From assembly GCA_018241685.1 (NCBI GenBank), contig JAFEDJ010000054.1:186001-250000 (forward strand): a stretch of DNA of 64,000 bases, in the 5' to 3' direction. Positions 51,387 to 63,317 of this stretch are shown here, one piece after another (the stretch's first letter is position 1; the number at the start of each line of letters is the position of its first letter). The notes under the pieces were generated by a model that was given only the letters and a program-made list of their open reading frames with translations, searched no databases and was not told the DNA's origin. A program made the translations under genes and the position numbers. Source of the stretch: Pseudomonadota bacterium. GTDB lineage: Bacteria; Pseudomonadota; Gammaproteobacteria; Burkholderiales; Rhodocyclaceae.

Positions 51387-51716
51387 ATGTCCGAACTGAA
51401 GACCCTGGCCTTGTTCGCCCTCACCGCGCTGGCCGAGATCCTCGGCTGCTACCTGCCCTGGCTGTGGCTGCGCGAAGGCCGCAGTGTCTGGCTGCTGCTG
51501 CCGGCGGCGCTGAGCCTGGCCGCCTTCGCCTGGCTGCTGACCCTCCACCCCACCGCCGCTGGCCGCACCTACGCGGCCTACGGCGGTGTCTACATCGGCG
51601 TGGCGCTGCTGTGGCTGTGGGCGGTGGACGGTATCCGTCCGACCCTGTGGGACGCTGTCGGTGGCAGCGTGGCCCTGGCTGGCATGGCCATCATCATGTT
51701 CGCGCCACGGGCTTAG
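51387..51716 (+). CDS. YnfA/UPF0060 family small membrane protein
   Basis: A 109-residue protein with four hydrophobic helices. ALTALAEILGCYLPWLWLRE is the hallmark YnfA opening, and YAAYGGVYIGVALLWLWAVD follows, ending with VALAGMAIIMFAPRA. The family (UPF0060, small multidrug-resistance-like fold) is conserved but functionally unclear. It lies alone, divergent from one kinase and convergent with another. Confidence 0.9.
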   Translation: MSELKTLALFALTALAEILGCYLPWLWLREGRSVWLLLPAALSLAAFAWLLTLHPTAAGRTYAAYGGVYIGVALLWLWAVDGIRPTLWDAVGGSVALAGMAIIMFAPRA

Positions 51717-51749
51717 ACTTCCCCTTGTGGGAGAGGCCGCCCCGGCAGC

Positions 51750-55163
<3,414 letters not shown>

Positions 55164-55313
55164 GAACGAACCCAAAAAGCGCCGTACCTGAAGAACATCA
55201 AAAACGGCGTGGCAAGAGCTAACGGCAGGTCTCTGCCAGTCTGAAGGCAGCTGTCACGGCATTGACACCCCGACTCCACGGTTTCGTCACAGCCAGCGTG
55301 CACATTGTCACGC

Positions 55314-56270
55314 ATGGACATCTTCCCCCTGCGCCCCGCCCGCCGGCGGCTCGCCCGCCGGCGGCTCGCCACGCACACGCTGCTGTGGCTGCCGGCCCTG
55401 CTGCTGACCAGTGCCGACGCGCTGGCCTGGGGGCTGTACACCCATGTCTATTTCGCCCAGCTGCTGCTGTGGGCAATTCCCCTCGCCGACCCGGCCCTGC
55501 GCCGTCTGGCGCGCCGCCACCCGAAGCTGGTGATGGCCGGCGCCTGCCTGCCCGACGTGGCCCTCACCGCCCGCAGCGCCGGCGCCGAGGCGCTGGCCAC
55601 CAGCCACCGCTGGCCCCAGCTGCACGCGCTGATGGACGCCGCCCGCGGCGACGCCGAACAGGCCGCGGTGCTCGGCTACGCCAGCCACCTGATGGCCGAC
55701 ATCATCGCCCACAACCATTTCGTGCCGGCCCATGAACGGCTGTGGTTCGAGTCGGAGCTAGCCACCCACGTGGCCGTTGAATGGGCCATGGACCGCCACG
55801 TAGCACCCCAGCTGTTCGCCCGCCCGGCGGACCTGATGCGCAGCGAGCGTGCCGTTCTCTCACCGCTGATGGGCCGCGCCTTCCACTGCCATCCGGACAA
55901 AGTCGGCCAGGCCCTGGCCACCCTCACCAAGGGCGAAACCTGGCTGCGCAACAGCGGCCTGCACGCCGGCCTGTACCACGCGGCGCGCTTCGTCGACCGC
56001 CGCGTGCAGCGCCGCTTCAACCTCTACCTCGGCCACACCGGCCGCCGCCTCGGCCAGCTCGGCCGCCTGCTGGAAGGCGAGCAGCCCGGCTGGCTGGCCG
56101 AAGTCGAACCGGTCGAAGCCCGCGCCAAGCTGATCACCGCGCCGCGCCGCCTGCTTCGCGCCTGCCTGCCGCTGCCGGAAGATCTGTTCGTCGCCCAGGC
56201 CCACGCGGCCTACTGCCCGACCATCGCCTCCGCCCGCACCCACGCATCGAACTCTTCCCCCGTCACATAA
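55314..56270 (+). CDS. zinc-dependent phospholipase C-like protein
   Basis: The 318-residue protein has an N-terminal signal-like helix (THTLLWLPALLLTSADALAWG). The family's zinc-site pattern is visible as WGLYTHVYFAQLLLW near residue 42, GYASHLMADIIAHNHFVPAH (about 121-140), and repeated His residues (MDRHVAPQL). These resemble the zinc-dependent PLC/S1-P1 nuclease fold. Substrate could be phospholipid or another phosphodiester. The ATG at 55314 is used; a TTG three codons earlier is possible. Its 3' end overlaps the convergent fumC by 61 bp. Confidence 0.65.
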   Translation: MDIFPLRPARRRLARRRLATHTLLWLPALLLTSADALAWGLYTHVYFAQLLLWAIPLADPALRRLARRHPKLVMAGACLPDVALTARSAGAEALATSHRWPQLHALMDAARGDAEQAAVLGYASHLMADIIAHNHFVPAHERLWFESELATHVAVEWAMDRHVAPQLFARPADLMRSERAVLSPLMGRAFHCHPDKVGQALATLTKGETWLRNSGLHAGLYHAARFVDRRVQRRFNLYLGHTGRRLGQLGRLLEGEQPGWLAEVEPVEARAKLITAPRRLLRACLPLPEDLFVAQAHAAYCPTIASARTHASNSSPVT

Positions 56271-57601
56271 CCCAGCGCCAGCGCCGCCTCGCGCAGCGTG
56301 GTGCCGCGGTGGTGGGCCAGCTTGGCGATCTCGCTGGCGCGGTCGTAGCCGATGTGTGGGCTCAGCGCCGTCACCAGCATCAGCGAACGCTCCACCAGTT
56401 CGGCAATGCGCGGGCGGTTCACATCGATGCCCCGCGCACAGTGCACATCGAAGCTGGCCATGCCGTCCGCCAGCAGGCGCGCGCTACCGAGGAAGTTGTG
56501 GGCGACCAGCGGCTTGAAGACGTTCAGCTCGAAGTTGCCGGAGGCCGCGCCGAGGGTCAGCGCCACGTCGTTGCCGAAGACCTGGCAGCACAGCATCGTC
56601 AGCGCCTCGCACTGGGTCGGATTGATCTTGCCGGGCATGATCGAGCTGCCCGGCTCGTTCTCCGGGATCAGCAGCTCGCCGAGACCGGAGCGGGGCCCTG
56701 AGGCCAGCCAGCGCACGTCGTTGGCGATCTTCATCAGCGCCGTGGCGAGCTGCTTGAGGGCGCCGTGGGCGCCGACCAGCGCATCGTGGCCGGCCAATGC
56801 GGCGAACTTGTCGGGCGCGCTGCGGAAGGCCAGCCCGGTACGCCCGGCCAGCTCGGCGGCGACCCGCTCGCCGAAGCCCGGCGGCGCATTGAGCCCGGTG
56901 CCCACCGCGGTGCCGCCGATAGCCAGCGCCTGCAGCGCCGGCAGGCTGGCGGCGATGGCCGCCTCCGCCAGATCGAGCTGGGCCACCCAGCCGCCCATCT
57001 CCTGCCCAACGGTCAGCGGCGTGGCATCCTGCAGGTGGGTGCGGCCGATTTTGACGATGTCGGCGAACTCCGCGGCCTTGGCCGCCAGCGTCGCCGACAG
57101 CGCGCGCAGCGCCGGCAGCACGCCATCGGCCAGCACCTGCACAGCCGCCACATGCATCGCCGTCGGAAAGACGTCGTTGGACGACTGGCCGAGGTTCACA
57201 TGGTCGTTGGGATGCACCCGCCGCCCCATGCCGCGCTCGCCGCCGAGCAACTCGGAGGCCCTGTTGGCGAGCACTTCATTCATGTTCATGTTGGTCTGTG
57301 TGCCGGAGCCGGTCTGCCACACGGACAGCGGGAAGGCGTCCGGATGGTCGCCGACCAGCACCTCGTCGGCGGCCGCGACGATGGCCGCCGCCTTGTCGGT
57401 GGCCAGCACGCCGAGTTCGCCATTGACCACCGCGCAGGCACGCTTGACCTCGGCCAGTGCGGCGATCAGCGCGGCCGGCATGCGTTCGGTGGAGATTGCG
57501 AAATGGCGCAGCGAGCGCTGGGTCTGGGCACCCCACAGGGCGCTGGCGGGAACGTCGATGGGACCGAAGGCGTCCCGCTCGGATCGGGTCGACATGCTCA
57601 T
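56210..57601 (-). CDS. fumC: fumarate hydratase, class II
   Basis: Interconverts fumarate and malate in the TCA cycle; iron-free, oxygen-stable isoenzyme. The 463 residues include GPIDVPASALWGAQTQRSL at the N-terminus, GSGTQTNMNMNEVLANRA (about 98-115), and the signature GSSIMPGKINPTQCEALTM (about 317-335). The protein ends EEFDAWVRAEAMVGQ. The last 61 bp are shared with the convergent phospholipase-like gene. Length and motifs agree with the family. Confidence 0.96.
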   Translation of the reverse strand: MSMSTRSERDAFGPIDVPASALWGAQTQRSLRHFAISTERMPAALIAALAEVKRACAVVNGELGVLATDKAAAIVAAADEVLVGDHPDAFPLSVWQTGSGTQTNMNMNEVLANRASELLGGERGMGRRVHPNDHVNLGQSSNDVFPTAMHVAAVQVLADGVLPALRALSATLAAKAAEFADIVKIGRTHLQDATPLTVGQEMGGWVAQLDLAEAAIAASLPALQALAIGGTAVGTGLNAPPGFGERVAAELAGRTGLAFRSAPDKFAALAGHDALVGAHGALKQLATALMKIANDVRWLASGPRSGLGELLIPENEPGSSIMPGKINPTQCEALTMLCCQVFGNDVALTLGAASGNFELNVFKPLVAHNFLGSARLLADGMASFDVHCARGIDVNRPRIAELVERSLMLVTALSPHIGYDRASEIAKLAHHRGTTLREAALALGYVTGEEFDAWVRAEAMVGQ

Positions 57602-57676
57602 GCGCCTCTCCTGGCTACCGGGGTAGCTTCCAGTCTAGTCCCTCGCCGGCCGCATGGCCGGCCAGCGCAACCAGGG

Positions 57677-58201
57677 CTAGAGCAGCGTGATGGCGCCGTA
57701 GGCCAGCGTGGCGCCGATCGCGCCGCCGGCCAGCACATCGCTGGGATAGTGCAGGCCGAGTACCGGACGGGACACCGCCACCAGCGCCGCAAAGCCGAAC
57801 ACCGCCGGCGCCAGCGGCGGAAAATGCTGGGCCAGCACGATGGAGAAGCTCACCGCGTGCAGCGTGTGGCCGGACGGAAAACTGAACTTGTCGAGGGGAG
57901 AACCGGCGCACACCACGTCGCTGACCACCTCGAAGGGGCGCGGGCGCAAGGTGCGGATCTTGAGGATCTTGTAGACGATCACCCCAACTACGCCGGCCGC
58001 CAGCATCTGGCGCAGGGCCGGCAGGGCCTCGGCACCGAACAGCGCGAACAGGCAGGCCGCCAGCGTGTACCACGCCACGCCGTCGCCGAGCCGGCTGACC
58101 GCACGCATCAGGTCGCGCAGCCCACGGTAACGGGACAGGCGGTTGGAGCGGACCGCCAGGCGGTCGTCGAGCAATTGCAGGCGGGCGGGCAGCACGAACA
58201 T
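57677..58201 (-). CDS. PAP2 family membrane phosphatase
   Basis: A 174-residue polytopic phosphatase with the three PAP2 motifs: KIRTLRPRP (C1), FSFPSGHTLHAVSF (C2), and VSRPVLGLHYPSD (C3). It may dephosphorylate phosphatidic acid, undecaprenyl diphosphate or a phosphoglycolipid. The gene begins 3 bp downstream of the glycosyltransferase stop on the same strand, so the two probably act in one lipid or glycan pathway. Confidence 0.92.
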   Translation of the reverse strand: MFVLPARLQLLDDRLAVRSNRLSRYRGLRDLMRAVSRLGDGVAWYTLAACLFALFGAEALPALRQMLAAGVVGVIVYKILKIRTLRPRPFEVVSDVVCAGSPLDKFSFPSGHTLHAVSFSIVLAQHFPPLAPAVFGFAALVAVSRPVLGLHYPSDVLAGGAIGATLAYGAITLL

Positions 58202-58204
58202 GGT

Positions 58205-59416
58205 TTACCTCCGGGCAGCGACGGGGGAACTCAGGATGACCTGGCGCTGCAGGGCGACCAGGCTGTCGACGATGGCGTGCCAGGCCAGGCTGGCTACCCG
58301 CTCCCGCGCAGCGAGACGCTGGCGGGCGCGCAATTCGGGGGCTTCGGCGAGGGCCACGGCGCCTTCCACGAAGGCCGCCTCGTCGCCCGGCGCGGCCAGC
58401 CAGCCCTGTACCTGGTGGCTGAGCAGCTCCTGGGCCGCGGCGTCCCGGTAGGCGACCACCGGCAGGCCGCTGGCCAGCGCCTCGGCAACCACATTGCCAT
58501 AGGTCTCGGTGAGGCTCGGAAAGAGGAACAGATCGCCGCTGGCATAGTGCTCGGCCAGCGCCTCGCCGGTCTGCGGGCCGGTGAAGATGGCCCGCGGCTG
58601 GCGTCCCCGCATGGCCGCCATGGCCGGGCCGCTGCCGACCATGATCAGGCGGGCCCGCGGCTGGCGGGCCTGGATCGCCTCGAAGGCTCTTTCCAGCAGG
58701 GCCAGGTTCTTTTCCGGGGCGATCCGGCCGACATACACCACGGCCAGGTCGTCCGGTGCCAGGCCCCAACTGTGGCGCAGCATGCCGCTGCGGCGGACGG
58801 GGTCGAAAAGCTGGGTATCCACGCCGCGCGACACCACATCCACGCGCGGGATGCCCTGGCCGGCCAGTTCGTGGCACAGGGCGCGGGTCGGCACCAGGGT
58901 CAGGTCGGCGCGGTTGTGGAATTTGCGCAGGTAGGCGGCGATCGGGCGCTTCAGCCAGCCGACGCCGTAGTGGCCGCTATAGCGATGGAAATTGGTGTGA
59001 AACTCGCTGATCACCGGCAGGTTCAGCTTGCGCGCGGCGGTCAGCGCCGACCAGCCGAGCGGGCCTTCGGTAACCACCTGTACCACGTCCGGCCGCTGGT
59101 GGGACCAACGCCGCAGCAGCACCTTGCGGGCCGGCAGGCCGAGCTGCAGGTTGGCATAGCGCGGCAATGGAATACCGCGGGACAGCATCTCCTCGACGCC
59201 ACCACCACCACCACCGTCGATGGCGCCGCCCTCGTGGGCCTGGCGCGGGCGGATCAGATCAACCCGATGGCCCGCGGCGACGAGGCCGTCGACCATACGC
59301 CCGGTGGTCATCGCCACACCGTTGATTTCGGGCGGATAAGTCTCGGTCACCACCGCCACCCGAAGGGAGGTCTGGTGGCTCGTGAGTTCTTGGCAGATAA
59401 GTCCGGAACGGTCCAT
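58205..59416 (-). CDS. GT4 family glycosyltransferase
   Basis: The 403-residue GT-B enzyme starts near RVAVVTETYPPEINGVAMTT and has YVGRIAPEKNLALLERAFEA and the C-terminal FPSLTETYGNVVAEALASGL, holding the EX7E motif. The sequence is closest in style to 1,2-diacylglycerol/phosphatidylinositol-like mannosyl- or glucosyl-transferases. The ATG at 59416 is preferred; 51 further codons upstream are open but not conserved. It is coupled to the PAP2 gene, which supports a glycolipid role, but the acceptor is unknown. Confidence 0.88.
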   Translation of the reverse strand: MDRSGLICQELTSHQTSLRVAVVTETYPPEINGVAMTTGRMVDGLVAAGHRVDLIRPRQAHEGGAIDGGGGGGVEEMLSRGIPLPRYANLQLGLPARKVLLRRWSHQRPDVVQVVTEGPLGWSALTAARKLNLPVISEFHTNFHRYSGHYGVGWLKRPIAAYLRKFHNRADLTLVPTRALCHELAGQGIPRVDVVSRGVDTQLFDPVRRSGMLRHSWGLAPDDLAVVYVGRIAPEKNLALLERAFEAIQARQPRARLIMVGSGPAMAAMRGRQPRAIFTGPQTGEALAEHYASGDLFLFPSLTETYGNVVAEALASGLPVVAYRDAAAQELLSHQVQGWLAAPGDEAAFVEGAVALAEAPELRARQRLAARERVASLAWHAIVDSLVALQRQVILSSPVAARR

Positions 59417-59556
59417 TGCGCCAGTGTCACGGCGCGATGCTGCACGGGTGTTACGGCGAAGTGATGGGAGGATGACGGACGGCAGCCTTTCCACCCGGCC
59501 TGTTTTCCCGCATGCTTGCGCCCCACCCCGCGGGCACATGAAATCCCCCACGCACC

Positions 59557-60021
59557 ATGGTTCCGACACCTCCTTCCAGCACCGAATGGCAGCTCTGGTT
59601 CGACGGCTCGGCCTACCCCAACCCGGGGCGGCTGGGGCTGGGGGCGGTCGTGCGTGGCCCGGACGGGCAGCACATTGAACTATCGACCACCGCCCACGGC
59701 ACGGGGTGCAACAACGAGGCCGAATTGCTGGCCCTCGAACAGGCCCTGCAGCTGGCCCGGGAGGCGGGCGCCACCCATCTGAGGGTGCGTGGCGACAGCG
59801 ACTTCGTGGTGCGCCACTTGAACGGTAACGCCCAGACGGACATCGTCCGCCTGCACGACATCCTCGCGCGGCTACGGGCCCAGCTCGGGACCTTCGCCAG
59901 CGTCAGCCTGGAATGGGTCCCCCGCCACCGCAATCCGGACGCCGACCGCCTGTCGCGGGCCGCCCTCGGCCTGCCGGACAAGCCGGCAACCCGGCCTATT
60001 TCGCGGCGTCGGCGGCGCTGA
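59557..60021 (+). CDS. ribonuclease HI-like protein
   Basis: The 154-residue protein has the four RNase H acidic residues in context: WFDGSAYPNPGRLGLGAVV (Asp), NNEAELLALEQALQLA (Glu), RVRGDSDFVVRHLNG (Asp) and VPRHRNPDADRLSRAAL (Asp). The layout is that of the short bacterial RNase HI/RnhA-like group, which degrades RNA in RNA-DNA hybrids. The start at 59557 fits. It is convergent with and overlaps the Gx-family gene by 26 bp. Confidence 0.9.
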   Translation: MVPTPPSSTEWQLWFDGSAYPNPGRLGLGAVVRGPDGQHIELSTTAHGTGCNNEAELLALEQALQLAREAGATHLRVRGDSDFVVRHLNGNAQTDIVRLHDILARLRAQLGTFASVSLEWVPRHRNPDADRLSRAALGLPDKPATRPISRRRRR

Positions 60022-60562
60022 CCCCCTGGTCCGCCAGCTCCTCGGACAGCAGGCGGGCGGCGATCAGGCCGTTGGCGAGGCCAAACACCGTCGCCGCCAG
60101 CGCGAAGATCGGCACCAGGTAGAACACCCCGTCGTGGGGTACCAGCCACACGCGTGCCACCAGCACCTGGCCGCCGATGTGGGCGAAGGCCGCCAGCACG
60201 CTCTGGCTGACCGGGCCGAACCAGCGCTTCGGCAGATGCATCGCAACGCCTAGCACGACGAGGCTCATCACCCCGCCGGTCAGGCTCAGGAAGAAGCCCG
60301 GCGCCAGGAACTGGCCGAGCAGCAGGCTGCCGACCAGCACCCGCAGCAAGGCCACCCAGGCGGCCTCACGCCAGCCCCAGCGGGCCAGCACGACCAGCGT
60401 GATGATGTTGGCGAGGCCCGGCTTGATGCCCGGCAGCGGCAGCGGAATGGCCGCCTCGGCGACGGTCAGCACAATGGCCGCCGCGGCATGGCGGGCCACC
60501 CGGTGGTCGTCCGCCGTCGGCTTGAGTTCGATCTCAGTAGTTGAGGGAGTCATAGTCGGCAT
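59996..60562 (-). CDS. Gx transporter family membrane protein
   Basis: The 188-residue protein has five or six hydrophobic helices and the motifs VAEAAIPLPLPGIKPGLANI, ARWGWREAAWVALLRV and GGQVLVARVWLVPHDGVFYL, typical of the Gx (heptaprenyl diphosphate synthase component I-like) membrane family. In other genomes this gene is often found next to a NusG domain II protein and sometimes an FAD:protein FMN transferase. It overlaps the NusG_II gene by 29 bp here. Its substrate is not known. Confidence 0.82.
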   Translation of the reverse strand: MPTMTPSTTEIELKPTADDHRVARHAAAAIVLTVAEAAIPLPLPGIKPGLANIITLVVLARWGWREAAWVALLRVLVGSLLLGQFLAPGFFLSLTGGVMSLVVLGVAMHLPKRWFGPVSQSVLAAFAHIGGQVLVARVWLVPHDGVFYLVPIFALAATVFGLANGLIAARLLSEELADQGVSAADAAK

Positions 60563-60944
60563 TGCGTCCGGACAGAGACAGGCTGACTTCGTTGGGGGCG
60601 CAGATCGCCACCGCGCCGGCGCTGTTCAGCCAGCCCTGACGTACGCAGTACTGGCGCGGGCCGGGGTCGGACGCGACGCGCGCACGGCCCGGCTGCACCT
60701 CGATGCGGGTGGTGCCGATCGGGCCCGGCACGTCGACGATGCGCGGCGCGTTGAGATCCACTTCGGCAAAGACGCGGCCGCCGGCGCGGATGATGGCCTT
60801 GTCCGGATGGCCACCCTGCCACAGGGTCATGGCCGACAGCACGCATACCGCCAGCGCGCCGCCGAGAACCAGGAAGTCGCCCGCCCGCAGGTAGGCCGCC
60901 CAGGCGGCCAGCCAGCGCTGCAGGGCGACCGCCCGCTGTTTCAT
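60534..60944 (-). CDS. NusG domain II-containing membrane-anchored protein
   Basis: A 136-residue protein with one N-terminal membrane helix (GDFLVLGGALAVCVLSAMTL) and an extracytoplasmic NusG_II-like beta domain: RIVDVPGPIGTTRIEVQPGR, then SDPGPRQYCVRQGWLNSAG with two Cys. The ATG overlaps the rapZ stop by 4 bp, so rapZ, this gene and the Gx transporter appear to be co-transcribed. The pair usually accompanies Rnf/FMN-transfer systems, but that role is inferred. Confidence 0.82.
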   Translation of the reverse strand: MKQRAVALQRWLAAWAAYLRAGDFLVLGGALAVCVLSAMTLWQGGHPDKAIIRAGGRVFAEVDLNAPRIVDVPGPIGTTRIEVQPGRARVASDPGPRQYCVRQGWLNSAGAVAICAPNEVSLSLSGRNADYDSLNY

Positions 60945-61780
60945 TTGAAGGAACGGTGGCGTACCTGCACCCGAGCATTGTCCTGGAAGCGCGCGGCCAG
61001 TTGCTCGGCCACATACACCGAACGGTGCTGGCCGCCGGTACAGCCAATGGCGATGGTCAGGTAGCTGCGGTTGTCATTGACATAGGCCGGCAGCCAGGAC
61101 GCCACGAAGGCATAGATATCGTCCACCATCTGCCCCACTTCAGGCACCTTCTCGAGAAAGTCGATGACCGGCTGGTCGCGTCCGGTCAGCGGCCGCAGCA
61201 GCGGGTCGTAATGGGGGTTGGGCAGGCAGCGCACGTCGAACACCAGGTCGGCGTCCACCGGAATGCCATGCTTGAAGCCGAAGGACTGGAACAGCACGGC
61301 GATCTGGCTGCCCGCTTCCAGATCCATGAAACTCTTGATCCAGTTGCGCAGCGTGTTGGCCGCCAGGTCGCTGGTATCGATGCGTTGGCCCAACTCGGCG
61401 ATCAGCGCCAGCTCTTCGCGCTCGCGGGCGATGGCTTCGCCGAGGGTGCTGAAAGCGTCGCCGAGGGGGTGGCGGCGCCGGGTCTCGGAAAAGCGCGCGA
61501 TCAGCACGTCGTCACGGGCATCCAGGAACAGGAAGCGCAGGTCGTCCACCATCCCGCGCAGCGCCTCGACCTGTCTCGGCAGGGAGGCGATGCCGGCCCC
61601 CGAGCGCACGTCGACGGCCACAGCGATGCGCTGGTAGCCGGCGCCGCGCAGGTGGGACACCAGTTGCGGCAGCAGCGCGGACGGCAGGTTGTCCACCACG
61701 TAATGGCCGCAGTCCTCCATGACATTGAGCGCAACGCTCTTGCCGGAACCGGACAGACCACTGATCAGAACGAGTTGCAT
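60941..61780 (-). CDS. rapZ: RNase adaptor / nucleotide-binding protein RapZ
   Basis: RapZ binds nucleotide and, in enteric bacteria, guides RNase E to the GlmZ small RNA, tuning glucosamine-6-phosphate synthesis. The 279-residue protein starts MQLVLISGLSGSGKSVALNV (Walker A at about 8-15) and contains GHYVVDNLP (Walker B-like). The C-terminal domain has IAIGCTGGQHRSVYVAEQLA. The ATG at 61780 is chosen; the 15-codon upstream extension lacks the Walker A context. Outside enteric bacteria it is usually next to hprK or PTS genes, but here the neighbours are NusG_II and Gx genes. Confidence 0.95.
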   Translation of the reverse strand: MQLVLISGLSGSGKSVALNVMEDCGHYVVDNLPSALLPQLVSHLRGAGYQRIAVAVDVRSGAGIASLPRQVEALRGMVDDLRFLFLDARDDVLIARFSETRRRHPLGDAFSTLGEAIAREREELALIAELGQRIDTSDLAANTLRNWIKSFMDLEAGSQIAVLFQSFGFKHGIPVDADLVFDVRCLPNPHYDPLLRPLTGRDQPVIDFLEKVPEVGQMVDDIYAFVASWLPAYVNDNRSYLTIAIGCTGGQHRSVYVAEQLAARFQDNARVQVRHRSFK

Positions 61781-61934
61781 GACTTCAGGCGATCCTGTTT
61801 CTAGAACGACAAGGGGCTGCAGCATGCAGCCTTACACAGCTTCATGACGGGAAAATCATGGATACAGAAACAGCATAAACAATTTCCCACACGAGAACCA
61901 TGTCGATTTTATAGACCTCGTCAATTTTGACAAA

Positions 61935-62852
61935 TCAACGCGCATACAGAAGCTGTCCCTCCAGCTTCGCGACGCCGGCTCGCAGGAGTTCACGCAACAA
62001 CCATTCGGCCAACTCCCCGAAGCTTAGACCGAGAAAGCGCTCATTGGCTTCCCGATAAAGCGGGACGCTCGCCAGATAGTCCGGCAGGCTACCGATATCC
62101 AGGCTCCGCCGCTCCAGCAGCGTGAAGGTGAAGCACGCCCGGATCGCATTGCGGGCCATCCGTGCACCATCTTCTTCGAAGGCGCGCAGACGGGCGAACG
62201 CGGACTCCAGCGCCTCCTCCACCTCGACGAAGGGCGCGCCGTGGCCGGGGATGACCCGCTCCACCGGCAGGCGGGCAATGGCCTCCAGCGTGGAGCGCGC
62301 GCCCTCCAGTCCGCCGCCGGCACCGATGACCTCGGCGAACAGGATGCCGAAACCGTCCCGCCACAGGGCGTCACCCGAGATCAGCAGGCGTGCGTCCGGC
62401 GCGTGGAAGACCAACGCGTCCATGTCGTGGCCGGGGGCCGCCAGGACCTGCCATTCGTAGCCGCCCATCTGCAGGCGCTCGCCGGCGGCGATAACGTGAT
62501 CGTGCCGGAAGATCTCGCCCTGCTGGGCGGCGGCGCTCAGCAGCAGGGCCGCCTCGTCCCACGCGTGGACGGCCTCGGCGATGCCCGCCGGCACGCCGAT
62601 GGCGCAACCGAAGGCACGCTGCACCGCGGCGTTGCCGCCGATGTGGTCGGAATGGGAATGGGTGTTGATGAGGCGGCCGAGGTGCCGTCCGTCCAAGGCC
62701 TCACGCAGCAGCGCGACGGTCTGCCCGGCATGGGTCACGTAGCCGCTATCGACCAGCGTTGCCGCGTCGCCGTCGAACAGCAGCACGTTGTTGGCGGACA
62801 GCCAGCCCCGTTCCAGCACCCGGATGCCGGGCGGCAAGGGACAGGCAGACAT
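61935..62852 (-). CDS. MBL-fold metallo-hydrolase
   Basis: A 305-residue cytosolic metallo-beta-lactamase-fold enzyme. Zinc ligands: LINTHSHSDHIGGNAAV (HxHxDH, about 60-76), APGHDMDALVFH and ISGDALWRDGFG. PGHGAPFVEVEEAL follows. There is no signal peptide. It is the last gene of a minus-strand operon with two DUF1289 genes, a LOG protein and a DsbA-like isomerase. Candidates include glyoxalase II- or lactonase-like hydrolases; the substrate is unassigned. Confidence 0.85.
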   Translation of the reverse strand: MSACPLPPGIRVLERGWLSANNVLLFDGDAATLVDSGYVTHAGQTVALLREALDGRHLGRLINTHSHSDHIGGNAAVQRAFGCAIGVPAGIAEAVHAWDEAALLLSAAAQQGEIFRHDHVIAAGERLQMGGYEWQVLAAPGHDMDALVFHAPDARLLISGDALWRDGFGILFAEVIGAGGGLEGARSTLEAIARLPVERVIPGHGAPFVEVEEALESAFARLRAFEEDGARMARNAIRACFTFTLLERRSLDIGSLPDYLASVPLYREANERFLGLSFGELAEWLLRELLRAGVAKLEGQLLYAR

Positions 62853-62861
62853 GGCCGGCTC

Positions 62862-63041
62862 TCAGTCGGACTGGTCGGCCGGCTGGCCGGCGACGGGTTT
62901 CAGGCTGTCGGTCGCACTGTCCTGCCCGTCGGCAGAGGAATCGGTCTCGCCGAAGATCTCGTCGGCACTGCGGCCGCAGCCGATGCAGTAGCCGCTTTCG
63001 TCGATCTGGCAGATGCCGACGCAGGGATTGTCGTCGCTCAT
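62862..63041 (-). CDS. DUF1289 family small Cys protein (first)
   Basis: A 59-residue protein beginning MSDDNPCVGICQIDESGYC and IGCGRSADEIFG. Four cysteines in the pattern CxxxC...CxxC (positions 7, 11, 19, 22) are the DUF1289 core and probably bind a metal. The tail after residue 30 is acidic and low-complexity. It is short, but start, stop and motifs agree, and it lies 9 bp from both neighbours on the same strand. Function unknown. Confidence 0.82.
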   Translation of the reverse strand: MSDDNPCVGICQIDESGYCIGCGRSADEIFGETDSSADGQDSATDSLKPVAGQPADQSD

Positions 63042-63050
63042 CGTGGTCTC

Positions 63051-63251
63051 TCAGGCGGGCTGCGCGCCGGCCGTCGGACCATCGAACAGGGCCGCCTGGC
63101 GCGCAGCGATCAGTTCCAGGATCTCCTGCTTGCGGGCCTCGCTGGCGCCGCTCCATTCGGTGATCTCGGGAATGGTGCGGAAACAGCCTTCGCAATAGGC
63201 GTTGGCCTCATCCATGCGACAGACGTTGATACAGGGGGAAGGAATACTCAT
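63051..63251 (-). CDS. DUF1289 family small Cys protein (second)
   Basis: A 66-residue paralogue: MSIPSPCINVCRMDEANAYC then EGCFRTIPEITEW, with the same CxxxC...CxxC cysteines and the family's hydrophobic/acidic helix, then RKQEILELIAARQAAL. The ATG at 63251 gives the normal N-terminus; a longer open frame exists. Two adjacent family members suggest duplication or paired roles. Confidence 0.86.
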   Translation of the reverse strand: MSIPSPCINVCRMDEANAYCEGCFRTIPEITEWSGASEARKQEILELIAARQAALFDGPTAGAQPA

Positions 63252-63317
63252 GAAACACTCTCGGGGTAAAGACATGCCCACCGCTGCATGGCGGCGGATC
63301 GTGGTTGGGGAAGCCGT

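Noticed and set aside
56765..59464. An 899-codon plus-strand frame opposite fumC, PAP2 and the glycosyltransferase
   Set aside because: Spans three well-supported genes on the other strand and has no recognisable domain; composition is typical of an antisense shadow.
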